From Serinus canaria (taxonomy: Eukaryota > Chordata > Aves > Passeriformes > Fringillidae), in contig NC_066313.1 of the NCBI RefSeq assembly GCF_022539315.1, positions 12,899,764-12,963,763 on the forward strand: a DNA stretch of 64,000 nucleotides, written 5' to 3'. The notes below the pieces were generated by a model. The model did no database searches. It was not told the origin of the DNA and saw nothing but the letters and a program-made list of their open reading frames with translations. Below are positions 26,450 to 39,008 of the stretch, piece by piece. A program made the position numbers and the translations under genes. Every line of letters begins with the position of its first letter. The stretch's first letter is position 1.

Positions 26450-27400
26450 GTATGTATTAATTTTATTTGTAGGTATATAATTTGTGTTAAATTTTGATTT
26501 TTTTTAATGTATTTGTAACTGAAGTAGTTGTTTCACAATATTAAATTAACATATTGTTGTAAATTCACATTGACTTTTGAGAACTGTGACAAATACTAAG
26601 ACTTCTCTGGCTTCACATTTCCAGTCTAGGATCTCTTCATTTTACACACTGAATCAGTTGGAATTCTCCATATCAGTACAGGTAGTTTATATCTGTTAGG
26701 ATACTTTTGTAGTTAAAAAATTGTCACTTTTTTAAACTAAGGAATTAAATCCTCTCCAACCTAACAAGACAGGTGAGGAGATTTTTTTTCTGGTGAGGCA
26801 CTAATCAGTCAGGAGGATAAGAATTTGCATTTGCAGCTGATTGATTTGGATCCTTGATGGTGCTGAGTTGAGATGTTCCATTGGCAGTGACACATGGCCT
26901 GACAACACTGGCAGTGCCATTACCTGATGACTTGACCTGTTGATCCAGTGACTGACAGCCTGTTTCTTTCCTATAAAGACTTTTTAGTTTTCTGTGGTTT
27001 TTTTCCCCCTCTTGAGATCCTTTAGCTGCTATTTACCCTGTCTCAAAGATTGTACATCTGCCTGCAGTTTTGTCCTGCTTGTCTTTCTTACAACTCGCAT
27101 AATTTAGCAATTAGCTGACATTGCAGAATCACAGAATCGCTTCGGTGGAAAAGACATTTAAGACACTCAAGTCTAAGTTTTGACTGATCACCACCTTGTC
27201 AACTAGAGCATGGCACTGAGTGTCATATCCAGTGATTCCACCAGCTTCCTGGGTAGCCAGTGCTTGACAAGCATTTCCATGAAAAAATTCATCCTGAATT
27301 CAGTTTAAATTCCTGACACTGCACAGACTGTGCAGGCGTTGGCGTTGCACGATGTCCTTCTAAATGTCTAAATCTGCGTCGGTTTTGGTTTTGTTTGCAG
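26450..27400 (+). other. NCAM2: Intron 2 of NCAM2 (951 bp)
   Basis: It runs from gtatgt to gtttgcag. The last third is mostly an antisense CR1 fragment (27125-27345). Nothing else is recognisable. Confidence 0.92.
27125..27345 (-). mobile_element. CR1 LINE 3' fragment (antisense) next to exon 3
   Basis: It reads agaatcacagaatcgcttcg, gtggaaaagacatttaagac, tgactgatcaccaccttgtc, aactagagcatggcactgag, cagtgattccaccagcttcc and catttccatgaaaaaattca. This is the CR1 3' region in reverse. Recognisable similarity stops roughly 55-65 bp before exon 3, so the element makes up the region just upstream of that acceptor. Confidence 0.92.
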
Positions 27401-27607
27401 CCATTGGTGAGCCTGAGAACATAGACTGGTACAACCCCCAAGGAGAGAAGATTGTTTCCAGTCAGAGGGTGGTGGTTCAGAAGGAAGGTGTCCGCTCACG
27501 CCTTACCATTTATAACGCAAACATAGAGGATGCTGGAATATACCGGTGCCAGGCAACAGATGCTAAAGGACAAACTCAAGAAGCTACTGTAGTTTTGGAG
27601 ATTTATC
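27401..27607 (+). CDS. NCAM2: NCAM2 exon 3 (C-terminal half of Ig1)
   Basis: The 207 bases start with cc (completing the Ala codon), give 68 codons from [17 protein letters not shown] to ATVVLEIY, and leave a final c. It holds the Ig1 core Trp (IDWYNP), the basic segment [13 protein letters not shown], and the F-strand DAGIYRCQA with the second disulfide Cys and the Asp-x-Gly-x-Tyr-x-Cys signature. The acceptor is ggttttgtttgcag, G-interrupted and not very pyrimidine-rich; the donor is gtaagt. The phase is 1-1, so skipping would keep frame but destroy Ig1. The open frame extends upstream to an ATG at 27364, which is intronic and not a start. An antisense CR1 lies just upstream. Confidence 0.97.
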
Positions 27608-29123
27608 GTAAGTAAAATGCCATCAATTAACAAATAAAAGAATCTGTTTTAAAAGACACTCTCATAGAGAAAGTAAAGCCTCTCAAAATATCTTCCCAAG
27701 CTCTGAACTTTATCTTCCAAATAATTGCGTGCCATGCAGTTTAGTTAGTAGATATTATGGCAAAGATTTGAATTAATTGGAGGGCCACTTATAAGTATTG
27801 CAGATTTCTTTTCTCCTGTATTTTAAAATGCCATCTTATGAGGGTTCACTCTCTGCCCCTCAAAGAAATTAGAAAATAGGAGGAAAAAAAATAATAGATC
27901 AGTATCATTTGTATTGCAAGTGTGTGTACAGTTTAAAAATTACAAAATATTTCAAATAAGTGCATAAATAAAAGTGCTGGAAGTGTAATATATGACATTT
28001 AAGAAATTGATTTTTTACTGAATTATTATTTTAATCTCTATCTATTGCTATTCTGAGCCTTATGAATGAGTTTTGACATAAGCATTTGAAACTCAGTGTG
28101 ATAGGTAACCAAAATGGATTTCAATTGCAAGCAACGAGTTGAGGAGTATATTTGAAAAATAAATGCATTCTTTTGTAGTATGACATTCTCTGAGACTTTT
28201 GAGTAGCTTTTTCCTCAGTGTTGAATAACTACATTGTATCCCATTCTTTAGATCAATCAAAAATACCTAAAAGCTGTGCATTAAACAAGCACAGTGAAGA
28301 TCTGAGGCAAGGTCTTTGTTGGTGGAAGATGGGGCATATGCCAGCAGCCCATCAGCTGAGTTTGCATCTAAATTCATTGGAGAACAGGTTTTTTAAATGT
28401 GAAGGAATTACAATGCGACAAAAAATACAAAGTAAAATGGTAAAGCACTGCTTCTGAGAGGTACAGATAACCCAGATAACAAAAGACATAGATTGAAAAA
28501 AGAAGATTAAAAATAATCTTCTGATAAAACAACCAATTAAAAGATGGTAGCAGTTAGAAGTGATTACATGGTTGCTTGAAACCTCACAAATCATAGGATT
28601 TAGATTTTTCAGGAATTCATTTCTACGCATAAAACTGTCTGTTACTCCATTAGCAGAATGCTGAGAAAAGTGGAAATCTTTAGAAGCATTTGCATGTGTT
28701 AATTTTAATAATTCTGAGGTCAGACAAACCTGCAAACCTACTCAAGTAATATTAAGGTTTGTGGGAACAGACATGTAAAATTTCCTTATTCACATTTGTG
28801 TTGTAAGAAAAAAAGCAGGATAGCTTGTTGGTAGTCTTAGAGCCTGGTTTTTAGGAGTCTCAGATGTCTGTGAGAGGATTTTTCTGACTTCATACAAAAG
28901 TGTATGAGAGGTGTAAAACCAAAAGTGTTTTCCCTCTGCTGTGGGAAGTGTGTAGATTATTTCAGCCTGCACTCATATCAGTACAAAAAACCAGAGATGA
29001 AACTGCATCTCTGGCATAAGGTCCCCACATTTACTCTGAAATGTAATTGGCCATCTTTGGCCTGAGAGAACATAGGTTGGTTTGTTTATTCTGTGTGAAA
29101 GAATTCTTCCAGATTTTTTTTTT

Positions 29124-29161
<38 letters not shown>

Positions 29162-29903
29162 AGTCAACTGCATTAGATCTTGTATGAGATCATGGATTAA
29201 TAGTATCTTGGACTTCTAAAAATACTGGGTTTATTTGACACATGTAGAAAATCAAACATCAATTGGTTCTTTGAACTTGGAAAAATTAAAAGCCTCAGCA
29301 GACCTAAAACAAGCTTGTTAGTTCCTAAAAATAATGATACAATTTCTTATGACCTAATAGTCATAATAGACCTAATAGTTTCTCATTGGTCTCTTAATGT
29401 TGTATTTTACTCAGCTGCTGTTTTTCACAGTGAGGCAAAAATTCCTCTTTTCTCATGAGAATTTTCCAAATTTTAATGATTTTTATGGAAGAATTCATAG
29501 AATAAAAACATGAGGTTTTAATTCCATAACAGAATAATGAGGAATAAAACCCACAAGAGAGTAAATAAACTATCAACATGAATATATAAACCTCTAAGAT
29601 GTTGAGTTTAAAAACTGTTCTCTGGAACATTAAAAACAATGAAAATATGTTTACAAAACCTGCAGAATGCATATAAATAAAATAAAAATTGCATAATTCA
29701 AAAGGATTGTAAAGTAATTTTTACAGGCAGAGTCCAGGATGATTTGAGTCTTTTGTGGGAAAATTATGTTATGGAAATAATTCTGTGCTATCACAACAAG
29801 TAGATTTAATAGTGGTGTTTATCTTGTTATGGAATATCATTTTAATGCTATGTTTAAACTCTTCCTGTGTTGTGTTTCCTTTTTTTTTGTTTTTCCTTTT
29901 CAG
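27608..29903 (+). other. NCAM2: Intron 3 of NCAM2 (2.3 kb)
   Basis: AT-rich intron with gtaagt donor and a strong pyrimidine tract before the 3' AG. It contains a (TG)n microsatellite at 29128-29159. The 127-codon minus frame at 28352-28735 shows no recognisable domain. Confidence 0.92.
29128..29159. repeat. (TG)16 microsatellite
   Basis: An uninterrupted run of 16 TG units in intron 3. Confidence 0.95.
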
Positions 29904-30047
29904 AAAAGCTCACTTTCCGGGACATAGTGTCTCCACAAGAGTTCAGGCAGGGAGAGGATGCAGAAGTTGTGTGCAGAGTCACGAGTTCACCTGCTCCCAT
30001 TGTCAGCTGGTTGTATCGGAATGAGGAAGTCACAGCTATTGCTGACA
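29904..30047 (+). CDS. NCAM2: NCAM2 exon 4 (first half of Ig2)
   Basis: The 144 bases start with aa (completing Gln with the c of exon 3). They encode [20 protein letters not shown], then [20 protein letters not shown] and EVTAIAD, and end in a (start of Asn). The first Ig2 disulfide Cys is in VVCRV and the core Trp in VSWLYR. In NCAM proteins Ig2 contacts Ig1 of a partner molecule in adhesion. The acceptor tract (tttttccttttcag) is strong. The donor is a|gttagt, with T at +3, the weakest donor of the seven exons here. The phase is 1-1, so skipping keeps frame. Read-through of the donor stops almost at once (agt tag). Confidence 0.97.
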
Positions 30048-33000
30048 GTTAGTATTTTGGTAACTCTTTAAGTTATACATTCCAATTCATATTAAAAACA
30101 TTCTTTTAAAAAAGGTCTTTTGAAAGTCCTAGTGGACTTGGTGGTGGATTTTAGTGGGGGATTTTGATTAGCCTGAGAGCTTAAATGTAATTTTACCAGG
30201 TTCTGTGATGTGCAGAGATTTTGTGTACAATGGTTTCCCCCATGAGTCTTTTTTTTCCAATTGGGAATTTTGACTAGGTGTAACACGAGTGTCCAAATGC
30301 CCAAAAGATTGGTGGGAGCTCCCTCACAGGACCTCTTCCTAGTGTGCCTTGTCTGTAGGAGTTGAACAGGTTTAAAGCACCCAGAGATAAACCTCACTGC
30401 TGATCAAGCTGTGATACTGACCCTGCACAGCCCTGACTTTGGGATACTTGCCCAGTTGCTCAGAGAATTCCATGTGGAGATGCATTTTGCATTATTGTGA
30501 GAGTTTGCTTGTTACCCTCTGAGTTACAAGTAAATGGGATATAAGTAATCTGCTGAGGCTGGACTGATAAAGCTTGGCTTAAGATAAATCTCACCTTCCC
30601 CACATGCAAGTTCTAAGTCTCTAGAGAGCCAATTACCAAGGCAAACAGTATTTTTCTACTTACCCCCACAAAAACTTTGAATCATTTTTTTTCAGTGCTG
30701 TCTCAATAGTCATCATTGCCAAAACAGGACTTTTTTTACATTTTCTGGAAAAGAAACTAACATTGTTAAAATATCAACTTTTCTAACTTCCCATCAGTTT
30801 TTCTCTCTGCATGTAATGAAATTCAGAGAAGCAGCACATATTTAAAATTCTTATTCTCTCAAAATTTATTGCTTTTCTTTATTTAAAAATGAAAATGAAA
30901 AGTTTGTTGGGGGCTTTATGAAGTCAAATAATTAAATGTGGAACAGTTGTTAGGGAGAAAAGAAAAAGCTTGGTTGATATTTCTGGACTCAGTCTTAAGT
31001 TCCTCTCCATGGGAAAGAAAGTTTTGATTAAACTTCTTTCATATTTAGTACATTTTATTTCTTCTGTCATCTAGACATGGAGACTAAAAGGAAACAGCAA
31101 TCTTCTACACTTAGAAAAAAATAGTTGCAATTTATTTATATAAAAATATATATAATTAAATATGGAAAATTTACAAAAAAAAAGAATGCTGGAAATAAAA
31201 CAAGAATTATCAGTCTAAGAAAAAGTCATTTGAGGATGATAGAGCTTGAAAAAGTAGAACTGCCCCAAAGATCTCTCTCAAATTTTTTATTGCCATTTTG
31301 GTTTTCAACCAACGTGTCGGATTAGCAAAGCAGATGATGCAGCATTTCCTTTCTCCTTCAAAATCATGCACTATGAAAATGGAGTTTTAAAGATTTTAAT
31401 GAAAAAACTTCTATTTGTTTAACCATTTTCTTTCACTATGTAAAAGGTCCAATGATAGAAACAAGTTTTAAGTTAAATAGTAGAATACTTCCCTTATGTT
31501 CTGATCTAGAGCAGCATCCAAATACAATCCCAGTCATGTTTGGGAGGTTGCACTTGTAAATCTGAAAGAATAAAACATAAGAATAGGACACTAGAAACTT
31601 TGTGGTTTTTGTTTATGGGGGTTTACATACAGGTGAAAACCATCATGCCCACTGTCTTACAGTTAAGAAATTTTTCCATGCCTAGTGAAATAAAAATGAC
31701 TCTGTTTTATATTATAATTCCAGATTCAAAATCTACAGTGGGTGATCAAATTCTCTCTCATTCTAAAAGATGATTTAAGGCAGGCTTCTAATGAGCCAGA
31801 TTAACTTTCTAGACCATATTGGGCAGGCTGTTGCAATGCAGTCCTGCTGCTTCCTCAGTGCAGCATAGTCTCTGATATTTCTTTTCCACTTCAAATCAGC
31901 AGTTTGTCCAGTTCTAATTGCAGTACTGGAGATGTGCTGCTACTGCCCTGCAGAGCCCATGTGGGCCATTAAAATACATTTGTATTAACTAATGTGCAAA
32001 TGTGATTGCTTGCTTTAAGATGGTTTACATGCTGTGTTTATTTTGTGTTTAGAAGATATTACAAAAGATTGGCCAGCTGTATGAGAAAAAGGTTTAATAA
32101 AAGTCTTGGTCTTCAACTTTTTCTAAAAGTTTAAATATTTTATTCACCAGCTCTTTAGTAGTGTCCTACTATTGGACAGTATTTTATTGGACATTCTGGC
32201 TCAAAGCCTGGTACATACACAGAAGAATTTGCAAACCATGAGCCAAAAATTCCTCCAGATTGGGTTGAGTGGCACTGGCAAGACATCAGCCCTTCTTGTC
32301 AGCCACACCACTTAACATGAGATATGACTGAAGGGGGAGGTCATGCGACTGACTGTTCCAAATCAGGCGTTTGAAGTTGAGCTGAGGGGTTTGAGTCCCA
32401 AAAATGCAGTGATGATCTGGAGTCATGTAATGCCCAGCTACTTCCAGATTCACCAACTCTAATCTGTTTAGTAAAGGGCACAATTTAATCAAGATATCCA
32501 TGGAACTTCTGGTATACTCATGGGAATATCTACTGCTGTATCCATTTTTCTACAATGAAAGTTGAAAAGTTATCCAGCCAACATTTAGTTTTTGTTTCCT
32601 GATACTAAGTGAACCCTCATTTTTTCAGTGTTTTATAGAAATGGAGGTTATCCTGTTCATCTCACACATTCCATGTCTGTGGTAAAAAACAAAACAAAAA
32701 AACCAACCAAAAAAGGTTTACCAATGCTTAAAGGTTTAAATAGGGGCTGGATCTCCCCATTTCAAAACATTTGGAGGCATGGTTCTGAGTAGGTAATTGT
32801 GTAGGAGCAGAACAGGAAAATATATATTTTGTTTATGGTAGTGTATGAAATGGCAATAATATTCAAGCAGGACTTTACCAAACCAGACATAATTAGTGTA
32901 AATATGTTGATGATGTTAATGTTCTGTAAACTTCTATCAGGTGAAGCATGATTTTCTTTATTTTTTACATTTCTCTCTTCATTTTATGGTAGAATTCTTG

Positions 33001-33189
33001 CTACTAATACAGAAGTCATTTGTTTGCTAGTTGAAAATGAAAGTTAAATGCTAAATCTCATCATCCTCCAATACTGAAAGGTGCAAAACAGAACAAGAGC
33101 AGCAGCTGAATAACGGGGGCTCATGTTCTTCAAAACCCACATTCAGTGAATTGCAGGAAGTCATTCTCCTCAGAAGAGTGCATTAATAT

Positions 33190-34150
33190 TGACTAGTTTT
33201 GGTGGGTTTACCTTGCTGAGCTTCCAGCCTTTCTCTCCCTTACCCTCCTCAAGAAGTTGACCTTGGCTGGACACCAGCTGTCACCAAAGCTGCTCAATCA
33301 CCTCCTCTGAAACTGGACAGGAGAGGGAGAATATAATAAAAGGCTCATGGATCATGAGCCTAAGGACATGGAGAAATCACTTGCCAATTGCCATCATGGG
33401 CAAAACTTTGACTCAAGGAAAATACAATTTACAACATAATCAGAGTAGAATAGTGAGAAATAAAAGTCTTAAATTGCACCATTCCCCCACACCTTCTTTT
33501 TTCTCAGGCTTAACATGACTCCAAGCATTGTTTCCTGCTGTTCCTTCCTCCTCAGGGGAGGACTCTTCATACTCTTCCCCTGCTCAAGTGTGGAGACACC
33601 TCCACGAGCTTCCACAATGCTTCCAACAGCCTGCAGCTCTTCAAGAGCCATTCCAGTGTGGGCATCCCAGTCCTGGCACAAAACCTGCTTTGGCACGGGT
33701 TCCTCTCTCCATGGGCTCACAAGGAGCCTGCTCCAGCACAGGTTTCCCACAGGGTCACGGGCTCCACCTGGTCTGACCAGGTCACATCCAGGGGCTACAG
33801 GAGGATCTCTGCTGCCTTGTGAGCCTGATGGGCTGCAGGGACTCAGCTGCCTCTCTATGGTGTGCACCATGGCCTGCCAGGGAATCTCTGCTCTGGCACC
33901 TCCTCTTCCTCCTTCTTCACTGACCTGGGAGTCTGCAGGGTAGTTCTGCTCAAGTCTTCTCTCTCCTGCAATTGTTGTTGCACATTACATTTCCCTTTCT
34001 TACATCAGTTATCCCAGAGCTGCTGATGACCTCGGCCAGGGGCAGGTCCTTCTTAGAGCCTGCTGGCAATGGCTCTCTAAGACTAGGGTGAAACTTCTAG
34101 AAGCTTCTCAAAGAAGCCACTTCTGTATCCCCCCCAAAGGCTTGCCAAAA
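33190..34150 (-). mobile_element. Avian LTR-type repeat, copy A (antisense)
   Basis: This GC-richer block carries an ordered set of motifs I associate with a long avian LTR-like repeat: gttgaccttggctggacacc, ataaaaggctcatgg, atcagagtagaatagtgaga, ttccttcctcctcagggg, aggactcttcatactcttcc, ccacgagcttcc, cacgggttcctctctccatg, gggctgcagggac, and cttctcaaagaagccacttc. It appears inverted relative to NCAM2. The plus (142 aa) and minus (133 aa) frames are Pro/Ser-rich composition artefacts with no gag, pol or env similarity. Borders are approximate and the family name was not checked. Confidence 0.6.
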
Positions 34151-34164
34151 AGCTAAAGACAAGA

Positions 34165-34562
34165 AGATTATGGGAGAAAATGAGACAAAATGTGTGTTGA
34201 GATAAGACAGGGAGAATGCTCACCGGCAGAATGGGTTTGGCCAAAGGGAAAATTAATTGAATTTATTGCAAGTTAAATAGTGTTGAATGGTGAAACATAA
34301 ACACAAAATTAAAGCAATATATCCCCTCTCCTTTTTTCCCAGACTTTACTCTTTCCTTACTGACTCCTCTACCTTGCCCACCCAAGGAATGCAGGAAGAT
34401 TGGGGAATGGGGCCTGTGGTCAATCTGTAACATTCCCAGTGTGGATCCTTTCTCTGGGTTGCAGCTCAGGATGATTTGCTGTAGCATAGGGTCTTCCATG
34501 GATTACCAAGGGGATATCTGATCCTTGAGGCCAACAGATCCACACATAAACCCAATACACTA
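34165..34562 (-). mobile_element. Avian LTR-type repeat, copy B (antisense, internally deleted)
   Basis: It follows copy A directly and repeats the same early motifs in the same direction: agataagacagggagaatgc, tcaccggcagaatggg, aattaattgaatttattgca, ggggaatggggcctgtggtc and aacccaatacact. It keeps a segment (ggggaatgggg...) that copy A lacks, and lacks most of the Pro/Ser-frame segment of copy A. So they look like two separate decayed copies of one family, not one element. Confidence 0.55.
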
Positions 34563-35341
34563 GTTCAGAGAGAAGGGAGAGGGCAAATTAAATTCAGATC
34601 CAGTTTACTCCTGAAGATTATAATTTTGCTGCTGCATGTGCAGAAAAGCATGTACATGGTTTTCTTTCAGAGCCTGATTTTACAGTGTCCCTCAGCTCCT
34701 CAAAATGTCTACTGAATTTCAGTTTATGCTGGCCTTTGCAGAAGATGGAGTGCTTTCTTTTTTTGGGTTATGTCTTTGTTGCCATTTCTGTGAAGTGTTA
34801 GAGGGTGGTGAAATATATCATTGACCAAGAGTGAATGAAGAAAGGAACAGGAGGAGGGAAGGAGGGCAAGCAAGCTGAAAATCATTTAACATTGGGCTGT
34901 AAAATGGGCACAAAGACAGATAGTCTAGATAGAGAGGGTAACAGCATTTTGTTACTTATTTTATTAAGAATTGCTCAACTTAATTTTTGAGTCTTTTTTT
35001 TTCATTTAATCATTTTGTTATTCTGTGTAAATGCTCACAAGTATTCCACTCATTTTGCAATAAATTGTTATTTAACTTACTGTTGATTACTCCTTGGAGT
35101 AAGTAGGAAACGATGGATGGAGGATCCAGATTGAATTCTAGGAAATTCAATGTGTTTTGGAATGAAGAAACGCCAAATTTCTCAGCCTACATTTTCTTTT
35201 ATAATGTAAAAATGTTTTGTCAATGAGTATTCTGATTGTACAGAGAAAGTACTTAAATAGTATTAATTTAAGTTAAGTTTAAGTTCCTCATGTCTTGATT
35301 TACTTGATTTATGCCACTTGATCTCTTATTTTCTTCTCTAG

Positions 35342-35479
35342 ATCGATTTGCCATATTAGCAAACAATAATCTCCAAATTCTTAAGATCAATAAAAGTGAT
35401 GAAGGAGTTTACAGATGTGAAGGAAGAGTGGAAGCAAGAGGAGAAATTGACTTTCGGGACATAATTGTTATTGTGAATG
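35342..35479 (+). CDS. NCAM2: NCAM2 exon 5 (second half of Ig2)
   Basis: The 138 bases start with at (completing Asn) and encode [20 protein letters not shown], then [20 protein letters not shown] and IVIVN. The last g starts the Val of exon 6. The F-strand [10 protein letters not shown] gives the second Ig2 disulfide Cys, and NKS is a potential N-glycosylation sequon. The acceptor follows ttattttcttctctag and the donor is gtaagg. The phase is 1-1. The unspliced frame stops four codons into the intron. Confidence 0.97.
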
Positions 35480-37230
35480 GTAAGGAGTAAAGTTGACGAA
35501 TTGACTTCTTGCTTTATTTGATTATTACGGCCTATTTCAACATGTATCAACTTCTAAAAAACCCTTATTAAATTGTTTGATATAATTGTCACATCTGTTT
35601 AGTACTGGTTTCCTTTAAATGTAGTTCCATAGTATTGAAAAAAAAAATCTACTATACTATGTAAATAGAATTCATTACATTTCATAATATCAGTAAATAT
35701 AAATAGGTAAAGCGTGGATCATTATTATTCATCATTTACAGTACAATAATTATTTCAAGACTTGGATTTCAGATTGTAGTAGTTCAGTTCAGTCTTTTTT
35801 TCAGTGTTTTGTCATTTACTCTTAAAAAAACCACACTTGATTTTTCATATTTTTTCACCTTCACTATGTAATATACTATATGAGCTGCCCCAAAAGTCAC
35901 AGGTAAATTTTATGAACAGTATTAATTACAAATTTTATCAAATTTTATTTTTGTGAGGAACAAAATATGTGAGGAGTTACCTGAAAATTTGCATTATGCA
36001 TTTTATTAGTTTATAATAAACCTCTAGGAAGGAAAATCAATGAATTGAGACAAGAGGGAGCATTTAACTCAACCTCTCCTAAACTCTGAACTGACCTGGT
36101 GAAAGATAACTATCTCTTCATATATAGCGTGGAAAGGGCACTGTCCATAAAGGACATTTTTTATCTCTGCAGTCTGTTTAATGTCAGCTTTTCAGTGAAA
36201 TCAGTGTGTCTCAGGTTCAGAGCTTTAAAGGCTTTGCCCTTGACTGGTCTTTCCCAGCAAACACAAGGCACTATGTAAGGTGAAGTCACAGCTAGTGTCA
36301 GCAGGAAGAGCGGATTCTGCCGCAGGTATTTCTTAGTCAATGCTGTCAAGCAGCAACATCTGAGGCAGAATTCTCTAGATTGCTGTGGGTGGTACATCCT
36401 GGTGCTGCATTACCACGACTCTAGCTTATGTACAATTCCAACAGTGCATCTGGTAGCATTTAAAATGCCAAATGAGATTTTCCTCTGCTTCTATTTGTGT
36501 AGAGGGATATGAATCCACCTTCTAAATACCTTTCATCTCTATTTATATGCAGATGAGCTGAAACAGTCTGTATTTAAGCTAAAACATTGGTTTGCAAACC
36601 ATGGTCTGACTTCACATCATTTTTTGCTGAATTGAAAAAGAAAAAATCTGGTCCATCTTATATTTATTATGACTCTAGGCAAGAAATTTACACTCTAAAC
36701 TTCAGTCTAGGGAGGAGAAGGAGCTGCCAAATAAGTGATTATGACATGGCTGGTCATGTAGAATGACATCAATTAAGAGCTATTTCCTGCTTCATTTATA
36801 GTAATAAATAGGTTTGCCTACAAAAAGTTGAAGGGATAAAATTTGATCCAAAAAAGCTTTTAGAGTAATGTTAAAACGCAGGGGGAAAAAAATTGTCGTG
36901 TTTTTTGGTGAAAAAAAAGCCTATAAATGAACTGGATTCAAAAACAAAAAGAAATAAAAAATAAAAAGAAAGAAGAGAAGGATCAGTCTATAGGCCACCA
37001 AAAGATACATGGCCATGTTTCCACTGCATCTCCTTTCCCAAAAGAGGAATAAGAAATACTTACTTTGGAGGATACTTTAAGCTTGCAATAAAAAAGTATT
37101 ATCATGAAAGTATTTCTATGTAAAAGTTATTCAAATTTAGAGCTTTACTGTTGATTTACTCATCTTGTTGTCGTCACTGTAGAATCTACAGGAATATGCA
37201 AGATCTATGCTAAAAATATTTCTATAATAG

Positions 37231-37290
37231 GAATCACAGAATGAGGTGAATTGGAAGGGACCCACAAGGAGCATCAAGTCCAATGAAAAA
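37231..37290 (-). mobile_element. CR1 LINE 3' terminal fragment (antisense)
   Basis: It reads aatcacagaatgaggtgaat, then tggaagggacccacaagga and gcatcaagtccaa. These are the last ~60 bp of CR1 in reverse. Confidence 0.75.
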
Positions 37291-38876
37291 GTTGTCCAGT
37301 TTTCAACTAAACCAGGATAGAAGTATGTAAGGTCTCCAAAGCAGGAAAAACTGTAACAAAAGAGCTTAGGGGTCCTTTATGAAATCTGGCATACCATGTT
37401 AATTGTAGTAGTTCATTTTCTTTAATTAAAGTTTCCATATGAACAGTTTGCAAATTTACTAAAAAATAGTTAAATCTTGCAACAAAGTTTGATATCAGGG
37501 TAATTTCCAACGTATGGAAATCCTTGGAGGGTTATAATGGGTAAGAAGTTGACAGCTGGATTATCTCTTAGAAATCTAATGTTTATGTTTCTTTTCTACT
37601 TTCAACGCTAACATTTTTGTAGCATTTCTTTTCTAGAAATATTTACAGTGAGATCTGAATGTCACGATTTTCTGTGATTACAAATGGTTGATATAAAGGA
37701 GAATGAAAAAATTCAAGTCCTCCTGTAAACAAAAGTTTCTTTTACTTTTCTTTTGTCTCTCTTTGGTTTTCCCTGTTCTTTTCTTTGTTTTTTTTTAAAT
37801 TATTTTTCCCAAATGTACTACTTCAATTTACTTTTTACTATCTGAGAAGTTCCATAAATTAAATAGTAATCCTGATCTCATTGAAATTAATGAAAGAGAG
37901 CTATTTACACAGTTACAAGGGACTGAGTTTTGCCATTCTGCTTTAAATATGAAATGAGAGAGACTTACCAGCATACCTTCATTTTGCTTTTCCTCTTGTA
38001 GCTTTACACTTTATATACAACCTATGTACGTACAAACTTGAAAACAGATTTATTTCTTGAAAAATTATGAGCAAAATTTTACTTTTCAAAAGAGAAAATA
38101 TTATTTCATTTCATTGTCATTGCAGTATCTCTTGGAAGATTGAAGCACTTAGTAGTTACTTAAGTAATGCACTGAGCAGTCCTGTAGTTCTTAGTGGTGA
38201 ACAGTGAAGATCCTGCTACTTCTAGCAAAGAATTATCTCCTCATGTACCCAACTATTTTCAAGGTCCAGACATTAGAATGCACTGCAAAATAGCTAAAAT
38301 GCTTTAAAAGTTTTTAAGTAGCATTGTGGGGTGTTATTTTTTTTTATTGGAGATGGACGAATTCCCGTTGCACAGCGGAAGGGGTTTGCGTGCTGAGTAA
38401 TGGCCCATGCAATTTCAGATAGGAAAGAAGTGATCTGTGAAACACCATGAAACAAACCATTAAAAAGTGTGAAAAGTACATAAAGACACACAATTACTTA
38501 TCATTGATAATTCTGGCACGTGATTTTATATTCATTTGATATATTTAAGATTCAGAAGTGAAAAGGCTGCTGAAATATTTGGTAGAGAGCCAAAACAGTT
38601 GGTTTTCAGGAGTGGGTGAGAAAAATCTGGTGGAATGCAATGGAACACTAAAAACAAATTCATTGTGGTTGGCTGTTTCATCTTTTCACTAGTAAAGAGT
38701 AAGGATAAAAAGGATAAGTGAGTCACTCTGTCATCTCCCAGGATGTTCATGCTAGCTGACCTCTATTTTGTGAAGCTCTAATCTTTTCCCTTTCCTCTCA
38801 CTTTCTGTGACATTCATTCTTCTCCACAAATCAACTTCCATCCAATCTGCTTGAATTGTTTTTATTTGTATGTTTC

Positions 38877-39008
38877 ATAGAATCATAGAATAATTTGGAT
38901 TGGAGGGACTTTAAACACCATCTAGTTTCAAACACCTGCCGTAGGCAGGGACATCTGCTGTACCCAGTTCCTCAGACCTCCATCCAGTCTGGCCTTGAAC
39001 CCTTCATA
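38877..39008 (-). mobile_element. CR1 LINE 3' end (antisense)
   Basis: It reads catagaatcatagaataatt, tggattggagggactttaaa, caccatctagtttcaaacac, ctgccgtaggcagggacat and catccagtctggccttgaac. This is an unambiguous antisense CR1 3' end with the terminal octamer repeat at its left border. Confidence 0.93.

Larger units (their letters stand above)
30048..35341 (+). other. NCAM2: Intron 4 of NCAM2 (5.3 kb)
   Basis: It runs from gttagt to ttcttctctag. Most is AT-rich with no recognisable content. A GC-richer block, about 33190-34562, consists of two LTR-type relics described separately. Confidence 0.92.

Noticed and set aside
27364..27400. ATG at 27364 in frame with exon 3 as a possible alternative start
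   Set aside because: It lies in the intron just upstream of a good AG acceptor; the upstream codons do not look like a signal peptide and exon 2 splices in the correct phase.
33469..33943. Overlapping plus (142 aa) and minus (133 aa) open frames
   Set aside because: They lie inside LTR-type copy A, which is GC-rich and stop-poor on both strands; the sequence is low complexity with no protein family.
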